NCBI GenBank assembly: GCA_017536105.1
Contig: JAFXRZ010000014.1
Coordinates: 1-10,150 of the forward strand
From: Ruminococcus sp.
GTDB lineage: Bacteria; Bacillota_A; Clostridia; Oscillospirales; Ruminococcaceae
Direction of reading: 5' to 3'
Length of the DNA stretch: 10,150 nucleotides
Shown here: in pieces, positions 1-4,123 of the stretch
How positions within the stretch are numbered: the stretch's first letter is position 1
How the letters are laid out: each line of letters begins with the position of its first letter
Notes under the pieces: model-generated
Seen by the model: only the letters and a program-made list of their open reading frames with translations
The model's database searches: none
Told to the model about the DNA's origin: nothing
Program-made: the position numbers and the translations under genes

Positions 1-24
1 TTGATCTGAAAGGAGGAAAGAACA

Positions 25-93
25 ATGATTACATGGATCTGCATAGCAGGCGGAGTTTTTGTGGTAAGCGAAGTTTTACTTTTCGTACTTTAA
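25..93 (+). CDS. micro-peptide 1: 22-aa hydrophobic peptide
   Basis: This 22-codon ORF starts MITWICIAGG and ends in LLFVL. It is preceded by a near-perfect Shine-Dalgarno sequence (AAGGAGG at 10-16, 8 nt before the ATG). Apart from one Glu and a few polar residues it is all hydrophobic, enough for one short membrane-spanning segment. It is the first visible member of a forward string of four such ORFs, and the window edge may hide earlier members and the promoter. The MIT start matches micro-peptides 2 and 3. The function is unknown. Type I toxin-like peptides, small subunits of membrane complexes and exported signals all have this size and composition. The call rests on the SD, the spacing and its place in the series, not on a recognised family. 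Confidence 0.6.
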   Translation: MITWICIAGGVFVVSEVLLFVL

Positions 94-136
94 TAACAGA
101 CGATAAACAAAGACTATACAGAAAGGAGGAAAAATT

Positions 137-220
137 ATGATCACATTCTGTTATGTAATGCTCGGCATAAGCACAACCGCATATATCGTGGGAGGTATCC
201 TCTCAAAGATCTTCGGATAA
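137..220 (+). CDS. micro-peptide 2: 27-aa hydrophobic peptide, duplicated copy A
   Basis: This is a 27-codon ORF (starts MITFCYVMLG, ends LSKIFG) with a strong SD (AAAGGAGG at 123-130) 6 nt before the ATG. It contains one probable transmembrane segment and a single Cys. It is nearly identical to micro-peptide 3, 130 bp downstream. The coding parts differ at six nucleotides, five silent and one replacing Lys24 by Thr. That excess of silent changes suggests the peptide, not just the DNA, has been under selection. The core LGISTTAYI resembles LGIGAVTAYI in the minus-strand cluster at 6604-6672, so the two clusters are probably related. No function is recognised. Confidence 0.75.
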   Translation: MITFCYVMLGISTTAYIVGGILSKIFG

Positions 221-266
221 TAAACAACACTTACGATAACTAAACCTAAATGAAAGGAGAATTAAT

Positions 267-350
267 ATGATCACATTCTGTTATGTAATGCTCGGTATAA
301 GCACGACCGCATATATCGTTGGAGGCATCCTCTCGACGATCTTCGGATAA
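267..350 (+). CDS. micro-peptide 3: 27-aa hydrophobic peptide, duplicated copy B
   Basis: This is the second copy of the duplicated unit: 27 codons, starting MITFCYVMLG and ending LSTIFG. Its SD (AAAGGAG at 253-259) lies 7 nt before the ATG. It differs from copy A in one residue only (Lys24 to Thr), which makes the C-terminal end uncharged. The 3' flank (TAATAAACAACACTTACGAT) is also shared with copy A, so the duplication covered the gene plus its trailing spacer. It is presumably co-transcribed with micro-peptides 1, 2 and 4, since no terminator lies between them. The function is unknown. Confidence 0.75.
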   Translation: MITFCYVMLGISTTAYIVGGILSTIFG

Positions 351-399
351 TAAACAACACTTACGATAAATAAACTTAAAACGAAAGGAGAAAACTGAT

Positions 400-495
400 A
401 TGTTCACAGCATTTGTTGCACTTTACGGCACAGCTATAATAGCCACAATGGGCTACTGCACATATGTATATTTCTTCGGAAATCCGTTCAAGTAA
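400..495 (+). CDS. micro-peptide 4: 31-aa hydrophobic aromatic-rich peptide
   Basis: This 31-codon ORF starts MFTAFVALYG and ends FFGNPFK. Its SD (AAAGGAG at 384-390) sits 9 nt before the ATG. The peptide is a single hydrophobic stretch rich in Ala, Tyr and Phe, with one Cys and a positively charged C-terminal Lys, which suggests one membrane pass. It is the last full-sized member of the forward string and is only loosely related to copies A and B (Gly, Thr and Tyr at similar spacing). Eighteen bases after its stop comes a 6-codon ORF joined to a terminator. No family is recognised. Confidence 0.65.
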   Translation: MFTAFVALYGTAIIATMGYCTYVYFFGNPFK

Positions 496-512
496 AAACA
501 AGGAGTTTTTGA

Positions 513-533
513 ATGACATTGAATATTGAGTAG
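513..533 (+). CDS. 6-codon mini-ORF (MTLNIE) ending at a terminator base
   Basis: A good SD (AAGGAG at 500-505) lies 7 nt before an ATG followed by only six codons. The TAG stop (531-533) directly touches the first base of the terminator stem at 534. The minus-strand cluster has the same arrangement (6432-6449, MNSNV), so the layout is probably maintained rather than accidental. It may be a leader-type ORF, in which a ribosome at the stop codon would cover the stem, or a decayed extra micro-gene. Translation is inferred only from the SD and the recurrence. Confidence 0.4.
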   Translation: MTLNIE

Positions 534-564
534 AGCGTCTGTGCAATAGTGCGGACGCTTTTTT
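534..564 (+). terminator. intrinsic terminator of the forward micro-peptide string
   Basis: AGCGTC (534-539) pairs perfectly with GACGCT (554-559). The stem can be extended inward with wobble pairs over TGTG/TGCG around a small CAATAG-like loop, and a six-T run follows (559-564). The hairpin sequence recurs at 6405-6431 on the other strand. Confidence 0.85.
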
Positions 565-573
565 GTGTGCTGA

Positions 574-867
574 AGAACTATAAAGAGTTCGTTGATCCTT
601 GTCCTCCCTTATGAACGTGCCGAATACCGAGACAACAAGGACAGTTTTGAGGCATATTACGACGAGATCGAGATATTTCCCGGCGAGGGGGCATATTTCA
701 AAGCCGCGATCGAGCAGAGGAACCGCTATATGGCAGAGCGTGCTGATCTTGTTATCTGCTGCATTGAGCATAAATCGGGCGGGGCGTATGGGACGGTGAA
801 ATATTCGGAGAAGATTGGGAAAAAGGTCGTGAACTTGTGCGGCGGATCGGATGAAGGAATAAAATAA
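574..867 (+). pseudogene. 5'-truncated SLOG-family (DUF1273/YpsA-like) protein
   Basis: The frame is open from the TGA at 571-573 to the stop at 867. The only early start is a TTG at 592 with no SD. The readable product of about 91 residues matches the C-terminal half of the SLOG/DUF1273 family as I know it: a strand ending in LVLPY, then a QRNRYM motif, then ADLVICC, then a glycine turn SGGAYGTVKYSEK, and a last strand KKVVNL. Intact relatives are about 150-200 residues and begin with a TGHR-type strand and a GxAxGxD nucleotide-binding loop; both are missing here. The break falls just after the terminator of the micro-peptide string, as if that string had replaced the gene's 5' half. It is most likely a non-functional remnant. 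Confidence 0.65.
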
Positions 868-893
868 AGCACCCGGGAATCGCTCCCCGGGCG
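861..893 (-). terminator. terminator of the secreted-protein gene
   Basis: Reading the minus strand, CCCGGG (891-886) pairs with CCCGGG (877-872) around a GAGCGATT loop and is followed by GTGCTTTATTTT. It lies 36 bp past the stop of the gene at 929-1459 and also separates it from the convergent SLOG remnant. Confidence 0.75.
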
Positions 894-928
894 TACTCAG
901 TTGTCAGGTCATCGAAACAGTCTTATGC

Positions 929-1459
929 TTAACAGATGATCGGCGGGATCAGCTTGACAATTTCCTCGATCCCGGGGTAATTGCGGTACTTGTTCTTGAT
1001 CTCTTCTGTGTGATCCTCTTCAAATACTGCGACAAGCTCAAAATAATCTCCCGTACCGAACGTCAGCTTTGCCTTTGTGGAGTAAACCTCACCCGTCTTT
1101 GCGTTCAGCCAGTGAACAAATTTCCAGCCCTCTTTTCCCTGTGCCGTGAAGATAAGCTCTTCGCCCTTTATCGACCAGAGATCGACGGTCACTCTGTCGC
1201 CGCCGGCTTCAACGTCAAACTGTGCAGTGCTGTTGCTCCTCACGCCTCTTACGATGCCCTCGCCGCTGGTGGTTACCACTGTCATTGCAACACATTCGGG
1301 AACGTACGTATGTCTGAATGCCTGTACGCATTCTATCGGACAGAGCTTGATTTTTCCGCTGTCTGCCGATGCGGAAACCGCTGCGAATGTGGTCATTGCC
1401 ATTACTGCTGCAAGCATTGCAGCGAGCTTTCTTGTAAATCTCTTAGTTGTATTTTTCAT
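929..1459 (-). CDS. secreted protein with a bacterial-repeat-like C-terminal region
   Basis: The product has 176 residues. The ATG at 1459 is preferred over upstream in-frame starts because it follows a GGGAG-type SD (around 1467-1473) and begins a typical signal peptide: MKNTTKRFTRK, a hydrophobic core rich in Ala and Met to about residue 30, and a likely cleavage site ASA|D at residues 30-33. The mature part has three Cys in the first third (40, 44, 56) and one at the very C-terminus (176), so disulphides are possible. Residues 96-148, including the EGWKFVHWLN motif, resemble InlB/Listeria-Bacteroides repeat modules, which have an aromatic-rich G-W/Y-x-F-x-x-W signature and a closing beta strand. 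There is no sorting signal or C-terminal membrane anchor, so it is probably released. The function is unknown. Confidence 0.8.
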   Translation of the reverse strand: MKNTTKRFTRKLAAMLAAVMAMTTFAAVSASADSGKIKLCPIECVQAFRHTYVPECVAMTVVTTSGEGIVRGVRSNSTAQFDVEAGGDRVTVDLWSIKGEELIFTAQGKEGWKFVHWLNAKTGEVYSTKAKLTFGTGDYFELVAVFEEDHTEEIKNKYRNYPGIEEIVKLIPPIIC

Positions 1460-1579
1460 AACGATCTCTCCCTTTCGGTTTAGTCTTTGGTTGTTCGAGG
1501 TGTTTTCCTCTTCTGTGATCACATAATAACACACCCGGTATTACAACTGTCTTACAAAAAAGAGGGATTTTCAAAAAAA

Positions 1580-1597
1580 CTGAAAAAATTTTTTCAG
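1580..1597. repeat. perfect 18-bp A/T-rich palindrome
   Basis: CTGAAAAAATTTTTTCAG is its own reverse complement. It lies in the 185-bp gap between the secreted-protein gene and the truncated polymerase gene, about 120 bp upstream of the secreted-protein start. It could be an operator, a bent-DNA tract or a weak bidirectional terminator; nothing in the sequence decides. Confidence 0.5.
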
Positions 1598-1644
1598 CAT
1601 GAAAAGACAGCCGCATTAATGATCCACTGTTCGGGTCACCGCAG

Positions 1645-1863
1645 CTAAGACCGCAGGATCGGCTGCTTTGCCTCAAACAGCCGGGGGCGGCTCGGCACGC
1701 CTATTGCTTTCAAGGGTGGAGAGACCGCAAGACAGATAGTCTGATCAGAACGGCTCTCATCCGCCACCAGCAGCCGCGCCTTCAGCGGGTCAAGCCCCCT
1801 GCTGACGCACTCCACCGAAGCATAGAAGCTTTTCAGGTCTATGCAGATATATATCCTGTCCAC
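1645..1863 (-). pseudogene. 3'-truncated Y-family DNA polymerase (UmuC/ImpB-like)
   Basis: The N-terminus reads MDRIYICIDLKSFYASVEC, the hallmark of Y-family translesion polymerases (ImpB/MucB/SamB). It carries the first catalytic Asp (IDLKSF) and the steric-gate region SFYASVEC. GLDPL, VADESRSDQTICLAVSP and GVPSRPRLFE follow in family order. The frame then stops after 72 residues, whereas family members run to 400 residues or more, so palm, fingers and little-finger domains are almost all gone. The GTG at 1863 is favoured because a GGGTGAG SD precedes it; a second GTG lies in frame at 1872. The promoter region remains SOS-like (1905-1933 with flanking boxes). A short product cannot be a polymerase, so I treat it as a relic. 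Confidence 0.8.
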
Positions 1864-1884
1864 TAAACTCACCCGCTTCGAAAT

Positions 1885-1946
1885 CGAACATTTGTACTAA
1901 TGATAGTATAGGATAGAACGTTTGTTTTGCCAATGCGTTTGTTCGA
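1885..1946 (-). promoter_or_regulatory. three LexA (DinR)-like boxes
   Basis: On the minus strand there are three copies of a GAAC-N4-GTTC-like site: TCGAACAAACGCAT (1946-1933), AAACAAACGTTC (about 1928-1917) and GTACAAATGTTCG (1897-1885). Each has one intact half-site and a similar AAAC or AAAT core. They match the known Gram-positive LexA consensus (CGAACRNRYGTTYC) with mismatches in the other half. Their placement over a translesion-polymerase promoter is what SOS control predicts. Confidence 0.6.
1905..1933 (-). promoter_or_regulatory. sigma-A promoter of the truncated polymerase gene
   Basis: On the minus strand, TTGGCA (1933-1928), a 17-bp spacer and TATACT (1910-1905) precede the GTG at 1863. 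Three LexA-like boxes lie upstream of, within and just downstream of this promoter. Confidence 0.65.
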
Positions 1947-1961
1947 TTTTTTAAATGGAAA

Positions 1962-1990
1962 TTGACATTCTGGGTTTTGGCTGGTATAAT
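1962..1990 (+). promoter_or_regulatory. consensus sigma-A promoter of the first GNAT gene
   Basis: TTGACA (1962-1967), a 17-bp spacer and TATAAT (1985-1990) match the consensus exactly. Transcription should start near 1997, giving a leader of roughly 90 nt before the ATG at 2089. The outermost LexA-like box ends 16 bp upstream of the -35. Confidence 0.85.
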
Positions 1991-2048
1991 GGATACAGCG
2001 GAGTCTGCGGAGCTGCCGAGGATAAAGATAAAGTGAGTCCTTTTTGTC

Positions 2049-2076
2049 GTGTTGATAATAAGATAGATCAGAATAT
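2049..2076 (+). repeat. leader motif shared by the two GNAT genes, copy 1
   Basis: GTGTTGATAATAAGATA, then RATCRGAATWT, ends 12 nt before the GNAT start codon. The same 28-nt motif with three mismatches lies 17 nt before the other GNAT gene (6254-6281, minus). Confidence 0.7.
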
Positions 2077-2088
2077 GTGAGGGTATTT

Positions 2089-2520
2089 ATGAACGTTATG
2101 TTATATGATGATAAAGACTGGATTCTTTCAAAAGAAGCGTTCTTGATCTATGCTTCGTGTATGTATCATCCGACATATGAGGACTTCAAAAAGCAAATGG
2201 AAAATCTGGTAAACGATCCATTTGTGAGTGTATATGTATGCGAGGATCAAGGTGTGAAAACAGGAATGATCATTTTGAAACTCTCAGATGCTATAGCTGA
2301 GATCATCGGAATTGCTGTATCTGAAAAAGACCGTCATAAAGGGATCGGGAGTAAGATGATCCAATTTATAATGAGATCAGAGGGCATGGAAAGGATAGAA
2401 GCACAAACGGACGATGATTCGATAGGATTTTACCGTAAGTGTGGCTTTGCCGAGGAAAGGATCACAGTTGATTATCCCGACGGTTCTGTTGTCCGTTATA
2501 ACTGCGTTCTAAACAAATAG
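2089..2520 (+). CDS. GNAT-family N-acetyltransferase
   Basis: The product has 143 residues and is predicted to transfer an acetyl group from acetyl-CoA to an amine; the substrate cannot be told. The fold shows in the usual order: strands around IILKLS and AEIIGIAVS, motif A with the pyrophosphate-binding loop RHKGIG at residues 82-87, and motif B with SIGFYRKCGF at 111-120, typical of the C-terminal acetyl-CoA side. The ATG at 2089 is chosen over the GTG at 2077 because a GAGGG SD (2079-2083) lies between them at proper spacing. The gene is AT-richer than the large surface-protein genes nearby, stands alone between a consensus promoter and a terminator, and shares its leader motif with the second GNAT gene. 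This suggests acquisition as a one-gene cassette. Confidence 0.88.
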   Translation: MNVMLYDDKDWILSKEAFLIYASCMYHPTYEDFKKQMENLVNDPFVSVYVCEDQGVKTGMIILKLSDAIAEIIGIAVSEKDRHKGIGSKMIQFIMRSEGMERIEAQTDDDSIGFYRKCGFAEERITVDYPDGSVVRYNCVLNK

Positions 2521-2555
2521 GCAAATTCTGATCTGTCACCCATACAATACTTACA

Positions 2556-2584
2556 GCCGCCCCGCATGGAGCGGCAGCTTTTGT
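2556..2584 (+). terminator. terminator of the first GNAT gene
   Basis: GCCGC-C-CC (2556-2563) pairs with GG-A-GCGGC (2568-2575) around a GCAT loop, with one internal mismatch, followed by AGCTTTTG. It lies 36 nt after the stop codon. Confidence 0.7.
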
Positions 2585-2661
2585 ATCACATCATATCCAT
2601 CCCCTCGTCCCCTGCGGAAAATCAATCCTGCCCGATGACACGCTCCATATTGAACTGCAAA

Positions 2662-2700
2662 ACAAAAAGCGGCTCGCTTTCCTCTGTGGAAAGCAAGCCG
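2662..2700 (-). terminator. strong terminator of the surface-protein remnant
   Basis: On the minus strand, CGGCTTGCTTTCC pairs with GGAAAGCGAGCCG around a five-base ACAGA loop, with one mismatch, and CTTTTTGTTTT follows. It is about 50 bp past the stop of the remnant gene at 2752. The interval 2586-2661 holds nothing else I can name. Confidence 0.8.
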
Positions 2701-2751
2701 TTTACTTATTTATTTAGGAAGTCTTGAATACTTATAATGCAGGTTCAGCTC

Positions 2752-3168
2752 TTACGCCGCAACATTATCTCCCTTTTTCCTGCGGACAATGAAGAAGCAT
2801 ATCAGCGCACCGAGTGCCGCCGAGCCCACGCAGGAAGCGACCATTGTGCCTGTGCCGACAACAGAACCTGCGTCCTTGGCCTCCTTTTCGGAGCTGTCGG
2901 AGGACTGGCTTTCTGTTGCAGCTGCGGCTGCGGAACTATCGGTTGTCAAGCTGTCGGGAGCAGAGGTGTCTGCGGGCTCCTCGGGGATGACTGTCGGGGC
3001 ATCGTTCATGATCTCGTTTTCGCTGACGATATGAGCTTCTACGCTACCTAGACAAAGAACGAGCCTGAAAACCGCCTCACCGCTTATCGCAATCCTGCCG
3101 CTGCCGAGCAGCTCGCATTTCAGATGTATGCCACGCTTTGAAGCCTGATACGCATTGACAAATAATCA
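2752..3168 (-). pseudogene. 5'-truncated C-terminal part of a membrane-anchored surface protein
   Basis: The readable frame runs from a stop near 3169 to the TAA at 2752. The only ATG is internal (3009) and has no SD, so the true start is probably lost. The first 50 or so residues look like a folded beta-type module (HLKCELLGSGRIAISGEAVF then RLVLCLGSVEAHIV). A P/E/T/S/A-rich linker with runs of Ser and Ala follows, then a hydrophobic segment (GTMVASCVGSAALGALICFF) and a basic tail RRKKG. That tail fits a protein held in the membrane with its body outside. No LPXTG-like motif precedes the segment. A strong terminator follows, so the 3' end is original and the 5' part was deleted. Confidence 0.6.
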
Positions 3169-3181
3169 TTTGATGTATGAT

Positions 3182-3212
3182 CTAAAAAGGAAGCCGGAAT
3201 AAAGAGTTCCTT
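3182..3212 (-). terminator. possible weak terminator of the deaminase gene
   Basis: On the minus strand AAGGAA (3212-3207) can pair with TTCCTT (3192-3187) across a 14-nt loop, followed by TTTAGA. The stem is short and A/T-rich, so termination may be inefficient. Confidence 0.35.
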
Positions 3213-3218
3213 GCGATA

Positions 3219-3836
3219 TTACAGCAGGCTTTGGATATGATCAAAGACCTCGCCTATGTCTGTTCCTGCTTTCGCAGCTTTATCAAGCCACTTTGTCCTG
3301 TATAATACCTTTGCAGTCTCTGTTGCTGAAGGGCAAAGCTCTGTAAACTTTTCTAACACATTACCGTCCGCCCCCTGCTCTATATATCTTAACTCATAAT
3401 ATGACTGAATTGTGATCTGAAACTGTTCCAGTGATTTTCCTTCATAAGTGCAGGAAACTTTTTTGGAAGAATAATAGGGATCTATTTTGAGAAGGTGTGT
3501 CATTCCGCAATGAGGATCTGCTGCTGCATAGCGTATCTTTTGGATATTCGCCATAAGTATCGTTCCCATACACATAGGGCAGGGTTCCATTGTGGAATAC
3601 AGAGTAAGAGTTTTTGGGTCATACACAGAAGTATCCAGAGACTTTAATATATTACTCTCTGCATGGGCGATCTTTTTGTTTATCGTATGAACTTCATTAT
3701 TACGGTTACGGTCGGATAAGATGATCTTTCCCTCCTCATCACAAATGACTGCCCCTATAGGTGTACTTCCCAAGATGAAAGCTGTCCAAGCCTCATTAAA
3801 AGCTGTTTTCCATATATCAGATACTTCATTCCACAT
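3219..3836 (-). CDS. cytidine/deoxycytidylate deaminase-family protein (nucleoside or tRNA deaminase-like)
   Basis: The product has 205 residues. It carries the zinc-dependent deaminase signature: HAE at 58-60 (zinc ligand His58, proton-shuttling Glu60) and PCPMC at 85-89 (zinc ligands Cys86 and Cys89). The N-terminal GSTPIGAVICDEEGKII strand pair is typical of the TadA/guanine-deaminase branch. The domain ends near residue 125. The last 80 residues form an extension I do not recognise, probably helical (LEKFTELCPSATETAKVLYR). The ATG at 3836 is chosen because AGGAG lies 8 nt upstream; the GTG at 3845 overlaps that SD. The upstream 37-codon ORF overlaps this start, so the two may be translationally coupled. 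The substrate (free nucleoside, base or RNA) cannot be decided. The gene is AT-rich and transcribed from the promoter at 3976-4004. Confidence 0.85.
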   Translation of the reverse strand: MWNEVSDIWKTAFNEAWTAFILGSTPIGAVICDEEGKIILSDRNRNNEVHTINKKIAHAESNILKSLDTSVYDPKTLTLYSTMEPCPMCMGTILMANIQKIRYAAADPHCGMTHLLKIDPYYSSKKVSCTYEGKSLEQFQITIQSYYELRYIEQGADGNVLEKFTELCPSATETAKVLYRTKWLDKAAKAGTDIGEVFDHIQSLL

Positions 3837-3939
3837 TTTTATCACTCCTAAATATTGTTGAAATCAAACTATAGTTTCCAAATGCGATCCACGCTTCTTC
3901 AAAAGCAGCCTGCCAGTGCTTTGAAAGATCTTTCCACAT
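3826..3939 (-). pseudogene. N-terminal fragment of a second deaminase-like protein
   Basis: This 37-codon ORF begins MWKDLSKHWQAAFEEAWIAF, which lines up with the start of the downstream deaminase (MWNEVSDIWKTAFNEAWTAF), sharing M, W, S, W, AF, EAW and AF at the same positions. After about residue 24 the similarity ends and the frame runs over the next gene's SD and start. It has its own SD (GGGAG near 3948-3952) and directly follows the promoter, so it is probably still translated. The simplest reading is a tandem duplication with most of the first copy deleted. It could alternatively serve as a leader that feeds ribosomes to the deaminase start. Confidence 0.6.
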
Positions 3940-3975
3940 AATATTACTCCCTTCGGTCACTGATCGATCTCCTAT

Positions 3976-4004
3976 ATTATATCAGAGCACCAGGGAAAAG
4001 TCAA
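3976..4004 (-). promoter_or_regulatory. sigma-A promoter of the deaminase unit
   Basis: On the minus strand TTGACT (4004-3999), a 17-bp spacer and TATAAT (3981-3976) lie about 35 nt upstream of the 37-codon ORF. The -35 plus spacer start (TTGACTTTTC) and the end (GTCTGATATAAT versus GCTCTGATATAAT) nearly duplicate the promoter at 6360-6388. Confidence 0.85.
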
Positions 4005-4010
4005 TCAAAC

Positions 4011-4030
4011 CCGCCGTTTAAATCCGGCGG
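4011..4030. repeat. GC-rich inverted repeat between divergent promoters
   Basis: CCGCCG (4011-4016) and CGGCGG (4025-4030) flank TTTAAATC. It abuts the -35 of the deaminase promoter and lies about 55 bp upstream of the lipoprotein -10. It has no T-run on either side, so an operator is more likely than a terminator. Confidence 0.5.
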
Positions 4031-4059
4031 TCATATTTTCGCACAGCTATCACATACAC

Positions 4060-4091
4060 TTTAAGTCCCTTTAAGGTCGGCGGTGTATAAT
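4060..4091 (+). promoter_or_regulatory. lipoprotein gene promoter with a direct-repeat operator
   Basis: TATAAT at 4086-4091 lies 32 bp before the ATG, but no acceptable -35 sits at 16-18 bp. Instead two 10-bp direct repeats, TTTAAGTCCC (4060-4069) and TTTAAGGTCG (4070-4079), occupy that place. A promoter with a good -10 and repeats over the -35 suggests activation by a regulator that binds there. Confidence 0.5.
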
Positions 4092-4123
4092 ATGACCATA
4101 GACTTGAAAAGGAGGTCTTTCTT

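Larger units (their letters stand above)
137..399 (+). repeat. tandem duplication of a micro-gene unit, period about 130 bp
   Basis: The segment from 137 to 266 is repeated from 267 to 399. The match covers the 27-codon ORF, the TAATAAACAACACTTACGAT trailer, and a spacer ending in the next AAAGGAG ribosome-binding site. Divergence is low in the coding part and higher in the spacer. Confidence 0.85.

Noticed and set aside
137..399. Possible CRISPR-like or MITE array from the 130-bp period
   Set aside because: Only two copies exist, each coding for a peptide with its own SD, and the variation is mostly silent. This is gene duplication rather than a repeat-spacer array.
376..771. 131-codon minus-strand ORF
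   Set aside because: It runs across the micro-peptide terminator and the SLOG remnant in antisense and has no recognisable protein features.
1010..1483. 157-codon Cys-rich plus-strand ORF
   Set aside because: It lies opposite the secreted-protein gene, which has a signal peptide, SD and terminator. The Cys-rich translation is the usual shadow of Ala/Thr-rich coding on the other strand.
1514..1523. TGTGATCACA palindrome as a CRP site upstream of the secreted-protein gene
   Set aside because: Ten bases are too few for a CRP site, and TGATCACA-type strings occur by coding chance elsewhere in the window (start of micro-peptides 2 and 3).
1660..1683. CGGCTG...CAGCCG hairpin as a terminator of the polymerase remnant
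   Set aside because: The stem is within the reading frame and has no T-run on either strand.
2737..3051. 104-codon Cys/Gly-rich plus-strand ORF
   Set aside because: It is antisense to the S/T/A/E-rich tail of the surface-protein remnant and its terminator, and has no SD.
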